Under the pieces are notes generated by a model. It had not been told where the DNA came from. It worked only from the letters and a program-made list of their open reading frames with translations, and ran no database searches. Made by a program: the position numbers and the translations under genes. This document shows, piece by piece, positions 18,551 to 27,615 of a stretch of DNA of 64,000 nucleotides. The DNA comes from Ochrobactrum chromiisoli (GTDB taxonomy: Bacteria > Pseudomonadota > Alphaproteobacteria > Rhizobiales > Rhizobiaceae), in NCBI RefSeq assembly GCF_026241335.1, contig NZ_JAPHAV010000002.1, forward strand, positions 434,001-498,000, read 5' to 3'. Position 1 is the first letter of the stretch, and every line of letters begins with the position of its first letter.

Positions 18551-19957
18551 CTACTGGAAATCGAAAGCAGATAGCCCCGCCACCATTTCATCAAGCCCCA
18601 ATGGACGCGTCAACGGCGGCTCGGCACGGGTGATGCAGCCTTGCCGTTCACAAAGCCTGCAAGCGGGGCCTATTTCTGTGCGAGACGCACTGTTTGTACC
18701 GTAAACTGTCTCTATAGCAGCATCGAGCGAGCAGCCGATGAGAATTGCCGTGCGCCGCGGACGCTCGTTAAATGCACCTTGCGGTCCTTCAAGCGTTCGC
18801 GCAACCGTCAGAAAACTGGAACCATCGGGCAATTCGGCTGGCTCCACCAGCACCTGCCCCGCCTGTGTGAATGCTGCATAGACCGGAAGCTTCGGACACT
18901 GACCGCCAAATCGCACCGGAAAGCCTTCGGCACCCGCCATGCGTAAGCGATTGCCAGCATGATCGATTTCCATCAGAAAAAACGGTAAAGCAGAATTATC
19001 CCGCCGCTGAAGCGTTGTCAGTCGGTTTGCCGCCTGTTGAAAGGACACGCCAAAGCGTGAACGCAACACGTCTATATCATAGCGCGCCCGCACAGCAGCA
19101 TCACGAAACTGCCGGTAAGGCATCATCAAAGCCTGTGCCGCATAACGCGCCAGTTCAAAACGCGCGATGCGCTTTGCTTCACTGGACGAGAGCTTTAACC
19201 CTTCTGTTTCAGCGCCGATCATTACTTGCATACGGATCAGCGCTGCTTCCATGGCAATTTCCTGCAACTGATCAAAAGGCGACAATCGCTCCGATATGAA
19301 AAGCCGCTGCGAATGCCTGTCATAACGTCTGCGCCAGTTCGGCATGGTTGCAACGGGCAATGTGCGCACCGTAATGCCATGCTCGCGCCGCAGCCATTCT
19401 TTCAACGCACCTGACAAGTCGCCATCAGGTTTCAGCAAACCATAAAAGCTTTCCGCCTCTTCCTCGATCCGCGGGTAATGATTGGGCCGCCGCGCCATAA
19501 CATCACGCACTTCATCCAGCGGCAATCGCGTGGCAGAAAGCTGCGCATCACTGCCTTCATGCGAAAGCAATTGCGAGAGATCAGAAAGGCGCTGCTGTTG
19601 CTCGCGGTATGCACGGTAGAGTTTAACGATGCCGGTGGCGGCATTGGGTGCCGCCTCGCCAATCTCCACCAGTTCCTGATCGCCCGGCAATTCTCCCGTC
19701 AGCAGTGGATCGGAAAATACTTCCTTTAGGCCCGCAACCGTTGTTCCGCTTTCAGCCTGAAGGCTGTCGAGATCAAGCTTGTAAACACTGGCAAGCTTCA
19801 ACAAGAGCTGCACCGTCAGCGGACGCTGATTACGCTCAATCAGATTGAGATAGGACGGCGAAATACCAAGCGCCTCGGCCATGGATGTCTGCGTCAGACC
19901 GCGTTCGTTGCGGATGCGCCTGATGCGTGGACCAGCAAAGATCTTGCGTTCGCTCAT
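18551..19957 (-). CDS. XRE-family regulator with ImmA/IrrE-like and DUF2083 domains (short-chain acyl-metabolism type)
   Basis: 468-residue transcription factor. The N-terminal helix-turn-helix (residues ~8-62, IRRIRNERGLTQTSMAEALGISPSYLNLIE) is followed by an IrrE-like central region (FDQLQEIAMEAALIRM ... ARYAAQALMMPY) and a C-terminal domain with a CxxC-x3-C type cluster (ACRLCERQGC). This is the architecture of RamB/PrpR-type regulators of acetate and propionate use. It is divergent from isocitrate lyase, so control of aceA is likely. The ATG at 19957 has GGGAGG upstream; an in-frame TTG at 19969 is part of that ribosome site and rejected. Confidence 0.88.
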   Translation of the reverse strand: MSERKIFAGPRIRRIRNERGLTQTSMAEALGISPSYLNLIERNQRPLTVQLLLKLASVYKLDLDSLQAESGTTVAGLKEVFSDPLLTGELPGDQELVEIGEAAPNAATGIVKLYRAYREQQQRLSDLSQLLSHEGSDAQLSATRLPLDEVRDVMARRPNHYPRIEEEAESFYGLLKPDGDLSGALKEWLRREHGITVRTLPVATMPNWRRRYDRHSQRLFISERLSPFDQLQEIAMEAALIRMQVMIGAETEGLKLSSSEAKRIARFELARYAAQALMMPYRQFRDAAVRARYDIDVLRSRFGVSFQQAANRLTTLQRRDNSALPFFLMEIDHAGNRLRMAGAEGFPVRFGGQCPKLPVYAAFTQAGQVLVEPAELPDGSSFLTVARTLEGPQGAFNERPRRTAILIGCSLDAAIETVYGTNSASRTEIGPACRLCERQGCITRAEPPLTRPLGLDEMVAGLSAFDFQ

Positions 19958-19984
19958 GAGGCCTCCCAAGTCAGCAATGATGAA

Positions 19985-20136
19985 ATTTACAATTCATGAC
20001 AAAATAGCTGCAAAGTTTGATTTTGACAAGATTTACAAATTTACAAATGACCTCAGTCAATTTTCAGACAGCATTACCTCAATTTCTCAGCCGTTTCACT
20101 GCTTTTTCTAGCTGTTCGAGCAATAGGGTTGTAAAT
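19985..20136. promoter_or_regulatory. aceA/regulator divergent control region with repeated TTTACAA motifs
   Basis: Between the XRE regulator and aceA the octamer-like motif ATTTACAA recurs at 19985, 20031 and 20040 (tandem ATTTACAAATTTACAAAT) and inverted as TTGTAAAT at 20129. Clustering of one motif in a divergent promoter next to a RamB-like regulator suggests operator sites. This is inferred from sequence only. Confidence 0.45.
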
Positions 20137-20204
20137 CTGGTCACAGAAAGAGCGACAACAATCAGCTCTTCCAGAACCTAATCTTAGTGTGAGGAGACAC
20201 CGAA

Positions 20205-21494
20205 ATGACAGATTTTTACAGCCTCATCCCTTCGGCACCCAAAGGCCGCTTTGACGGCATTGAGCGTGCACACACAGCCGAAGATGTGAAAAGGCTGCGC
20301 GGTTCGGTGGAGATCAAGTATTCGCTGGCCGAGATGGGTGCAAACCGTCTGTGGAAACTGATCCACGAGGAAGATTTCGTCAACGCGCTGGGCGCGCTCT
20401 CCGGCAATCAGGCCATGCAGATGGTACGTGCTGGTTTGAAGGCGATCTATCTGTCCGGCTGGCAGGTTGCAGCGGATGCAAACACGGCATCGGCCATGTA
20501 TCCCGACCAGTCGCTTTATCCGGCCAATGCTGCCCCTGAACTGGCAAAGCGCATCAACAAGACATTGCAGCGTGCCGACCAGATTGAGACTGCGGAAGGC
20601 AAAGGCCTGTCGGTTGATACTTGGTTTGCACCAATTGTTGCGGATGCGGAAGCAGGCTTCGGCGGACCGCTGAATGCATTTGAGATCATGAAGGCCTTCA
20701 TCGAAGCCGGTGCTGCTGGCGTGCATTATGAAGACCAGCTGGCCTCTGAAAAGAAGTGCGGCCACCTTGGTGGCAAGGTTCTGATCCCGACTGCAGCCCA
20801 TATCCGCAACCTCAATGCGGCACGTCTTGCAGCCGATGTCATGGGAACGGCAACGTTGGTCATCGCTCGCACGGATGCAGAAGCCGCCAAGCTTCTGACC
20901 TCGGATATTGACGAGCGCGATAAGCCATTCGTCGATTACGATGCTGGACGCACGGCGGAAGGCTTCTATCAGGTGAAAAGCGGCATTGAGCCATGCATCG
21001 CCCGTGCCATTGCCTACGCACCCTATTGCGATCTGATCTGGATGGAAACATCCAAGCCCGATCTCGAACAGGCTAAGCGCTTTGCAGAGGCTGTGCAGAA
21101 GGCTCATCCGGGCAAGAAACTGGCTTATAACTGCTCGCCATCGTTCAACTGGAAGAAGAACCTCGACGACGCAACAATTGCCAAGTTCCAGCGCGAGCTG
21201 GGTGCGATGGGATACAAGTTCCAGTTCATTACGCTGGCCGGTTTCCATCAGCTCAACTACGGCATGTTCGAACTGGCGCGTGGTTACAAAGATCGTCAGA
21301 TGGCGGCTTATTCCGAACTGCAACAGGCGGAATTTGCAGCAGAAGCCAACGGCTACACCGCGACCAAACACCAACGCGAAGTCGGCACCGGCTATTTCGA
21401 TGCCGTATCGCTCGCAATCACCGGCGGCCAGTCTTCGACCACCGCCATGAAGGAATCCACCGAAACAGCGCAGTTCCGTCCGGCTGCGGAATAA
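20205..21494 (+). CDS. aceA: Isocitrate lyase
   Basis: Splits isocitrate to succinate and glyoxylate, the first step of the glyoxylate bypass used on acetate and fatty acids; cytoplasmic tetramer. 429 residues, a standard length. The catalytic loop KKCGH is at residues 183-187 (Cys185). The metal/substrate motifs [10 protein letters not shown] and IARTDAEAA and the C-terminal YNCSPSFNW are intact. GAGGAGACACCGAA lies ahead of the ATG. It is divergent from the XRE regulator and followed after 18 bases by a small ORF, then a strong terminator. It complements the beta-oxidation operon at 52-57 kb. Confidence 0.97.
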   Translation: MTDFYSLIPSAPKGRFDGIERAHTAEDVKRLRGSVEIKYSLAEMGANRLWKLIHEEDFVNALGALSGNQAMQMVRAGLKAIYLSGWQVAADANTASAMYPDQSLYPANAAPELAKRINKTLQRADQIETAEGKGLSVDTWFAPIVADAEAGFGGPLNAFEIMKAFIEAGAAGVHYEDQLASEKKCGHLGGKVLIPTAAHIRNLNAARLAADVMGTATLVIARTDAEAAKLLTSDIDERDKPFVDYDAGRTAEGFYQVKSGIEPCIARAIAYAPYCDLIWMETSKPDLEQAKRFAEAVQKAHPGKKLAYNCSPSFNWKKNLDDATIAKFQRELGAMGYKFQFITLAGFHQLNYGMFELARGYKDRQMAAYSELQQAEFAAEANGYTATKHQREVGTGYFDAVSLAITGGQSSTTAMKESTETAQFRPAAE

Positions 21495-21512
21495 CAACGA
21501 AGGGAACATAAA

Positions 21513-21749
21513 ATGGCTTCGATTGCACGCGTTAAGGAAAGAGCAGAAGAGCAATCAACCTCGATGAGCACCGATCAGCAAAGCGCGATCCGTATGCTTG
21601 CCAATGACCTGCACCGTCTCAATCAGTCGGTTATGAAAGCAGTCGAGGCCGGTGTTTCTGTAGAGCTGGTTCGTTCTGCCCGACATCATGCGGGAGATGG
21701 CAACTGGGGCGACCTCTTGATCCCGGTTATCGTTACCCGAAACCCGTGA
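21513..21749 (+). CDS. Small helical protein downstream of aceA, unknown function
   Basis: 78 residues, mostly one or two amphipathic helices (DQQSAIRMLANDLHRLNQS, MKAVEAGVSVELVRSARHH) and a short C-terminal tail. It has an AAGGGAA ribosome site, lies 18 bases after aceA and is enclosed by the same terminator, so it is very likely co-transcribed with isocitrate lyase. No family recognised. Confidence 0.7.
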   Translation: MASIARVKERAEEQSTSMSTDQQSAIRMLANDLHRLNQSVMKAVEAGVSVELVRSARHHAGDGNWGDLLIPVIVTRNP

Positions 21750-21817
21750 TCAGCAAAAAACAACGGATTATAACTTGATATACCAGTCCATTCATGTTGG
21801 ATTAGCTTAACTGACCT

Positions 21818-21850
21818 CCCCGGCTGGCTCTGCCAGTCGGGTTCTTTTTT
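21818..21850 (+). terminator. Rho-independent terminator of the aceA operon
   Basis: CCCCGGCTGG-C / GCCAGTCGGG stem with a four-base loop followed by TTCTTTTTT. The remaining gap to 22073 shows no gene. Confidence 0.85.
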
Positions 21851-22073
21851 GCGTCAACAGACATTTTTGGCTAGGCGGTTTTGGGAAATCTATTCCCACA
21901 CCGCTTCGCGCGAATGGATCGCGCTGGCGTGAAGCCTAAATGCTTCGATGCTGCTATGCAGCCCAAAAGACGCAATCTGCTTCACAGCTCATTCGGATTT
22001 TTTCTTTCGCCGTTCACAAGACCAAATTGGGCACAATAAACTACATATGCTCAGCGATGGCGCAGATTTCGCA

Positions 22074-22901
22074 TTATTGAAGTGCCTTTTCCAATATCGC
22101 CCATTGCTCTTCACGCGTCACCGGACCCATTCCGCCCTTTCTGGCCAGCACATTTCGATTGAGACGCACGAATACAACCTTTTGATCGCCTTTCTCCGCC
22201 CATCCGACATACCAGCCGAACTGACGGCGTCGATCTGGCTTGCCTTTAGGGCCTGTTTCAAAGGCCGAGCCGGTTTTACCATGGACCATCCAGCCGTTTG
22301 AAAGCTGATGACTTGGCAAAATTTCCATGGTTTTGGTGATCGCAACCTCAGAAAACGGCAACTTGTAATTCACCATCTTCATGAGAAAATCAGCCTGCTC
22401 ATTGGGTGATATTTGCAATGATGAGGAAATCCAAGAACGTAAAAGGCCGTTATTCTTGCCCCGATCGCCACTTAGGTCACGGTTACCGTAATTGAGTTGA
22501 TCTGTGTATTTTTGAAATTTATCTTTTCCTAGCTTCCGCGTCAGCTCTTGTGAGAACCACACAACCGACTGATCCTCCCAATAGGTCGGATCGACAGATT
22601 GCCTCCATGATTCACGCCACGCGGGATAACCTTCCTTGTAAGGCCAGGAGGGGGTGTGTGCATCCTCGAGAATGCCGCTTTCAAACCCCATCAACGCCAA
22701 TGGCACTTTGAAGGTTGATGCCGGGCTGTTGCGCGTATCGCAAACGTCGCCTTCTTTAGAGATGATGTCGCCATTATTCGCATTAAGGATGATCATGCAG
22801 GTGAGTTTTTCGCTTTTGGCCGATGCCTGTCCTTGCAGGGCGAGCATCATACACAAAGCGCTTCCTGCCATTCCCAAAGCCGCTTTGATCGTTCTTTGCA
22901 T
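22074..22901 (-). CDS. Class D (OXA-type) serine beta-lactamase
   Basis: Secreted periplasmic penicillinase/oxacillinase, 275 residues with a signal peptide (residues 1-28, GSALCMMLALQGQASA). All class D active-site boxes are present: S62-T-F-K65, S112-V-V114, Y138-G-N140 and K209-T-G211. The layout, including SVVWFSQELTRKLG and NNGLLRSWISSS, resembles the OXA-1 branch more than the OXA-48 or OXA-23 branches. GAGAGG precedes the ATG. No integron, transposon or IS borders it, so it appears chromosomal and probably intrinsic. The substrate range cannot be read from sequence. No regulator is adjacent. Confidence 0.93.
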   Translation of the reverse strand: MQRTIKAALGMAGSALCMMLALQGQASAKSEKLTCMIILNANNGDIISKEGDVCDTRNSPASTFKVPLALMGFESGILEDAHTPSWPYKEGYPAWRESWRQSVDPTYWEDQSVVWFSQELTRKLGKDKFQKYTDQLNYGNRDLSGDRGKNNGLLRSWISSSLQISPNEQADFLMKMVNYKLPFSEVAITKTMEILPSHQLSNGWMVHGKTGSAFETGPKGKPDRRRQFGWYVGWAEKGDQKVVFVRLNRNVLARKGGMGPVTREEQWAILEKALQ

Positions 22902-23107
22902 CCAGCAAACCTCTCAAGACATGTTTTCGCGAATTCTTTTCTCAAACATGGCGCCAACATTACGCAAACATGGCAATCCACACGTTTGTGCATACCCCCT
23001 CATTTATCACTCCCCATATTTAATGTTGTTGTTGTTCAAAGCTTCATTTGTCAACGCATCATGCTCCAGCTATCATGATGCTATACGAAATCATTTTTTG
23101 GTGTTGG

Positions 23108-24538
23108 ATGTCTGCTGATACGACGGAAAAGAAGGTTGCGCGTGCGCCGCGTCGCCGTACGCCTGCTTATGTCAAATCGCTTCGCGGCGTGAAGAACTGG
23201 AAGCAAGCCACAGAGTGGCTGGCATGGCGCGACATTGAAGACATCGAATGCATTACCCCTGATCAGGCGGGTGTGGCGCGTGGCAAGATGATGCCATCAA
23301 AGAAGTTCACTTCCAATACGTCGCTTGCTCTGCCTTCTGCTGTGTTCATGACGACCATTTCAGGGGATTATCCTGAAGACGGTCATGGTTTTCAATATCC
23401 CGAAGATGATGGTGATCTCAGGCTTTTGCCTGATCTCTCGACACTCTCCTCGGTGCCATGGGAAACGGATGCAACAGCGCAGGTCATCTGCGACCTGGTC
23501 TATCAGGATGGACGCGCGGTTGAATTCACGCCGCGCAATGTGCTGCGCTCTGTCGTTGCTGCCTATAACAAGCGCGGCCTCAAGCCGGTTGTTGCACCGG
23601 AAATCGAGTTTTATCTGGTACGTAAGAACCCGGACCCCGATTATCCGCTCACGCCACCGGTGGGGCGCTCCGGCCGCGCCATTGGTGGCGGTCAGGGCTA
23701 TTCAATTGCAGGCGTCAACGAGTTTGATGAACTGATCGACGACATCTATCATTTCTCCGAAGGTCAGGGCCTTGAGATCGATACACTGATCCACGAAGAA
23801 GGTGCAGCACAGCTTGAAATCAATCTGCGCCATGGCGATCCGGTTGAGCTGGCCGATCAGGTATTTTTGTTCAAGCGCACAATCCGCGAAGCCGCCCTTA
23901 AGCATGATATGTATGCAACCTTCATGGCCAAGCCTATTCAAGGCCAGCCGGGTTCGGCGATGCATATCCATCAATCGATCGTCGACAAGAAAACAGGACG
24001 CAACATCTTCTCCAACGAAGATGGCAGTGAAAGCGAAGCCTTCCGCCACTTCATCGGCGGCATGCAACGTCATGTACCAAACGCGCTCGTGATGTTCGCG
24101 CCCTATGTTAACTCTTATCGCCGCCTTACGCCTGATGCATCGGCGCCGGTTAATGTGAAATGGGGTTACGACAACCGCACAACGGCCTTCCGTGTACCGC
24201 GTTCCGAGTCCGGTAGCCGCCGCGTCGAAAATCGCATTCCTTCATCTGATGCCAACCCTTATCTGGCACTCGCTGCATCGCTCGCGTGCGGGTTGATTGG
24301 TTTGGTGAACAAAATCGAAGCTGATCAACCTGCATCGACAAGCGTTAACACCAAGGAAATCGATCTGCCGCGCGGTCTGATAGAAGCTGTGCAACTCTTT
24401 GAAAATGATCAGGAATTGCGCAACCTTTTCGGAAACTCGTTCGTCACCACTTATGCAGCAATCAAGCGCGCGGAGTTCGAGACTTTCATGGAAGTCATCA
24501 GCCCGTGGGAACGTGAGTTCCTTCTGCTCAACGTCTGA
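23108..24538 (+). CDS. puuA: Glutamine synthetase family, probable gamma-glutamylputrescine synthetase
   Basis: ATP-dependent ligase of the glutamine-synthetase fold, 476 residues. Family motifs: EIEFYLV, EEGAAQLEINL, FMAKPIQGQPGSAMHIHQS (the glutamate/ATP site) and NRTTAFRVPRSESGSRRVENR. It lacks the C-terminal adenylylation-site pattern of GlnA. The next gene, ten bases on, is a PuuB-like oxidase, which points to putrescine as the amine acceptor. I chose ATG 23108; an upstream in-frame extension has poor coding character, and the ribosome site here is weak. Ethanolamine or other amines remain possible acceptors. Confidence 0.82.
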   Translation: MSADTTEKKVARAPRRRTPAYVKSLRGVKNWKQATEWLAWRDIEDIECITPDQAGVARGKMMPSKKFTSNTSLALPSAVFMTTISGDYPEDGHGFQYPEDDGDLRLLPDLSTLSSVPWETDATAQVICDLVYQDGRAVEFTPRNVLRSVVAAYNKRGLKPVVAPEIEFYLVRKNPDPDYPLTPPVGRSGRAIGGGQGYSIAGVNEFDELIDDIYHFSEGQGLEIDTLIHEEGAAQLEINLRHGDPVELADQVFLFKRTIREAALKHDMYATFMAKPIQGQPGSAMHIHQSIVDKKTGRNIFSNEDGSESEAFRHFIGGMQRHVPNALVMFAPYVNSYRRLTPDASAPVNVKWGYDNRTTAFRVPRSESGSRRVENRIPSSDANPYLALAASLACGLIGLVNKIEADQPASTSVNTKEIDLPRGLIEAVQLFENDQELRNLFGNSFVTTYAAIKRAEFETFMEVISPWEREFLLLNV

Positions 24539-24548
24539 CCGGTTCCAC

Positions 24549-25835
24549 ATGACCTATCAAAGCCCAATCTCGCCCGGCTTTTCATGGTACGAAGCGAGCG
24601 CTCCAGAGCGACCGCAATACGAAGAACTTGATGGTGCCCGTCAGGCAGATGTCGTTGTTATTGGTGGTGGTTATACGGGACTTTCGGCAGCCTATCATCT
24701 GGCCACACAGGGAGCCGACGTTGTGCTGATCGAAGCGGCACGCTTTGGCGATGGCGCATCGGGACGCAATGGTGGTCAGTTCGGCACCGGTCAGCGCACA
24801 TGGCCGGAAGACCTCGAAAAGCAATATGGCTTTGAACGGGCGAAGGCTCTGTTCGATGTTGCGGAAGAAGCCAAGGCTTACCTTCTTGGCTTTGCGCGCG
24901 AACACTCTATCGATATGGAATATATGCCCGGCCAGATTTCAGCCGCGCACAAGCCGCGTTATCTGAAGCACTATCAGGCCCATGCGGAACTGATGGCCAC
25001 GCGCTTCAATTACCCTCATATTCGTTTTGTTGAACGCGACGAAATGGCCACACTTCTCGGCTCTAACCGCTATCATGGCGGGATTTATGATGCGGGCACC
25101 GGTCATATCCATCCGTTGAAATTGCTGATTGGGCTGGCAAAAGCGGCACAGTCCACCGGTGCGCATCTCTTTGAAAACACCAAAGCCACAAAGATAACCA
25201 CAGCAAGCGGTCGCGTTGAAGTTGAAACGCCACGCGGCACGATTTCAGCAAAGAGAGCGTTTCTCGCAGTCAATGCGCACGGCGGTGATTTGGAGCCGAC
25301 AAGTGCAACTCACGTGATGCCAATCCGTTCTTTTATTGGCGCAACTGCCCCTCTGGGCGACAACAGCCCGGTCATTCCCGGTGGTGAGTCGGTTGATGAC
25401 TCGCGCTTCGTCGTTCGTTATTTCCGTAAATCAAAGGATGGCCGTCTTCTGTTCGGAGGCCGTGAAGCCTATACCGCCGACAATCCGCGTGACATCAGCG
25501 AACATATCCGCCGCCAGATTGCTGAAATCTATCCCGCACTCGACAAGGTCGACATTACACACGCATGGGGCGGATCCGTTGGTATAACCATGCCGCGCCA
25601 GCCATTTGTGCGTGAAGTGATGCCTGGCGTTATTTCAGCAGGTGGTTACTCCGGCCATGGAGTCATGCTCGCCAATTACATGGGCAGACTTTATGCGGAC
25701 GCGATCAGCGGTAAGCGCGAGAAGCTCAAACTCTTTGAAGAATTGCGCATTCCCGCCTTCCCCGGCGGCCGCACGTTGCGTGCCCCACTGCTATTTGTTG
25801 CCTTGTCATGGTATGCGCTGATGGATCGGATTTAA
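24549..25835 (+). CDS. puuB: FAD-dependent amine oxidase, probable gamma-glutamylputrescine oxidase
   Basis: DAO-family flavoenzyme, 428 residues. The FAD dinucleotide-binding motif VVVIGGGYTGLSAAYHLA is near residues 33-50, with the adenosine-binding E in VVLIEAARFGDGASGRNGGQ and a C-terminal GGYSGHGVMLANYMGRLYAD flavin-contact motif. It would oxidise gamma-glutamylputrescine to the aldehyde with release of ammonia and peroxide. Only ten bases separate it from the ligase gene. Its stop overlaps the convergent Hint-protein gene by four bases. Confidence 0.85.
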   Translation: MTYQSPISPGFSWYEASAPERPQYEELDGARQADVVVIGGGYTGLSAAYHLATQGADVVLIEAARFGDGASGRNGGQFGTGQRTWPEDLEKQYGFERAKALFDVAEEAKAYLLGFAREHSIDMEYMPGQISAAHKPRYLKHYQAHAELMATRFNYPHIRFVERDEMATLLGSNRYHGGIYDAGTGHIHPLKLLIGLAKAAQSTGAHLFENTKATKITTASGRVEVETPRGTISAKRAFLAVNAHGGDLEPTSATHVMPIRSFIGATAPLGDNSPVIPGGESVDDSRFVVRYFRKSKDGRLLFGGREAYTADNPRDISEHIRRQIAEIYPALDKVDITHAWGGSVGITMPRQPFVREVMPGVISAGGYSGHGVMLANYMGRLYADAISGKREKLKLFEELRIPAFPGGRTLRAPLLFVALSWYALMDRI

Positions 25836-26641
25836 ACCACACCCTCCCCGGCTTTTGCTGCAAGGCGTTGATATGTCTCTTCCACCACATCACACATCGG
25901 CAGAATTCCGCTCAAACATAGCAATGCCTTTATGTTTTCACGCACACCTTCATAGCCAATGATCGGCACAAAAGACTGCATAACGATACGTGCTTCGCCT
26001 CTGTAAAGAGCCTCATACTCCGCAAAATTTGTAAAGCTTTTGTAGCTTTCGCCGCGCATCAAATAGGTTTCGACCGCGGCGCCTTCGGCCAGCACAACCG
26101 CATGGCTATCGAGCACAATATTATAATAGTCGATGGTATTTTGTGCTAAAGCGCGCGTGATAGACTGGCCATTGACGAGATCTTTCGCTCTGATCAAAAC
26201 GCCATCAATAAAAAGAGCATGGTTTGGAGACAAACAGAGATCACGGCGAGGCGCTTTGCCGTCAATCGCATGACGTGCAATACGGATCGGCATGATGTTC
26301 TCGTTCCAACCCGCTCCGCCTTTGCGGTGGCTTTGCCAGCCGACCCACTTAACGGGCATAAAAGAACCATCAACTGTCCTGACGAAATCTCCGATCACGA
26401 GATTTTCTACCGCAACCGGCCCCTTCGCGGTCTCTATGAGTGTACCTTTCAAAAGACAGTTAGAACCTGAACCGCCGCCGTGCTCCCACCATTTCGTACC
26501 AAGAGCTCGAGCTGGAAAAGACGATACAGTCGCCACCAGTGCGCCCAGGGCGGACCCCTTTGCAATCATGCCCGCCGCAGCACCCAGAAAATGGCGTCGC
26601 GCGCGACTGCTCGGTGAATGCCGGTCTTTATCTGCTGACAT
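25832..26641 (-). CDS. Tat-exported Hint (hedgehog/intein) domain protein
   Basis: 269 residues. The N-terminus carries a twin-arginine signal (R15-R16 in ARRHFLG) and a hydrophobic segment ending at ARA (residue 46). A Hint_2-type domain starts at C62 (CLLKGTLIETAKGPVAVENL) with the later SPNHALFIDG and IRAKDL blocks. Hint folds carry out self-cleavage or splicing in inteins and hedgehog; the role of these stand-alone bacterial versions is unknown. GGAGGGA precedes the ATG. A short Gly-rich linker (HGGGSGSN) sits just ahead of the Hint cysteine, so little N-terminal partner is left to cleave. Confidence 0.82.
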   Translation of the reverse strand: MSADKDRHSPSSRARRHFLGAAAGMIAKGSALGALVATVSSFPARALGTKWWEHGGGSGSNCLLKGTLIETAKGPVAVENLVIGDFVRTVDGSFMPVKWVGWQSHRKGGAGWNENIMPIRIARHAIDGKAPRRDLCLSPNHALFIDGVLIRAKDLVNGQSITRALAQNTIDYYNIVLDSHAVVLAEGAAVETYLMRGESYKSFTNFAEYEALYRGEARIVMQSFVPIIGYEGVRENIKALLCLSGILPMCDVVEETYQRLAAKAGEGVV

Positions 26642-27008
26642 AAGTCCCTCCGCTCTAAGAGTTATGGCATCGGGCCAAAAACAGCATGTTTTTGCAAAGC
26701 ACGATGCGTCTGTTCAAGAACATGAAGCATCATTCCGTGTTGCACGGAGGTAGAATGCCTCGATTACTTCACCCCAATTACCGCTCTGATATTACTCCAC
26801 CATGCCATTGAAAATGTTACAGCAATCCGATCTACCACGTCCGCAATTAGAGGTAGAGCATAGGGCAAAGGGCGTAGATTTTATGAGATTGTGGGTGCTC
26901 TCAAGGGCGCGCAGCGCTAACCGAGATTAAGTAAAACACAATAGAAACGCGCAATTGCTCTGAGAATCATCCTATCATTTCACGAACAAAGCAGCGCAGG
27001 AGTTTCCA
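26642..27008. other. Intergenic stretch without a recognisable gene
   Basis: 367 bases between the divergent Hint and DUF3088 genes. I see promoter-length spacers, but no RNA gene, repeat or convincing ORF. Confidence 0.5.
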
Positions 27009-27356
27009 TTGAGCAAAGACACGCTTTTTCTTCTAATGCCCGGTTTTGAAGATCCGGCCTATCCGGGCCAGACTTTTTACTGCGAACATTGTGCGCTGAT
27101 GGAAGGCGTGCTCGCATCATTTCCCGCATTGGGAGAGAAAATCGAGATCATGCGCATCGCCTGGCCGCGTCCGAGACCAGATGTAATCGCACTTGTGGGT
27201 GAGGAAAACCAGTGTTTACCACTGCTGATATTGGCGCAAGGTGACAGCTCAATCCATCAAACAGGCGAATATGAAGGACGCGCCTTCATCTCCGACAAGG
27301 ATGCAATCCTCAAGGCCCTTTCCGAACGCCATGGCTTTGCACAACCACATCCCTAA
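27009..27356 (+). CDS. DUF3088 family thioredoxin-fold-like protein
   Basis: 115-residue cytoplasmic protein. DUF3088 proteins resemble a thioredoxin half-domain; here a CEHC motif at residues 25-28 follows YPGQTFY, and CLPLLILAQG gives the cis-Pro-like strand. The start codon is TTG at 27009 with GGAG upstream. The biological role is unknown, and no partner is suggested by the neighbours. Confidence 0.78.
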   Translation: MSKDTLFLLMPGFEDPAYPGQTFYCEHCALMEGVLASFPALGEKIEIMRIAWPRPRPDVIALVGEENQCLPLLILAQGDSSIHQTGEYEGRAFISDKDAILKALSERHGFAQPHP

Positions 27357-27615
27357 AGCACGTCAAACCAGATTGGCGCTTTAAGCTGAGCAACACGGCG
27401 CACGCATTCGTGATGGCCAATTCGGCATATTGCTCTTCCTTTTTCGCTTCTTCACCCCATCTTAAAATGCCTGCCAAGTCAGCCGATTGTCATAAACCTG
27501 TGTTCAGGTTTGTGGATATGCTGGCATCGAAAGAACGAACGGCAACAGAACAGATTTCCGACTGGCCTCATGTGTGAGCATGCGTCCGGTCTCAACCACA
27601 ACAAGGAGCAACCAC

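Noticed and set aside
20184-21554. 456-codon open frame antisense to aceA
   Set aside because: It spans the whole of isocitrate lyase on the other strand, has no domain, and arises from codon bias of the real gene.
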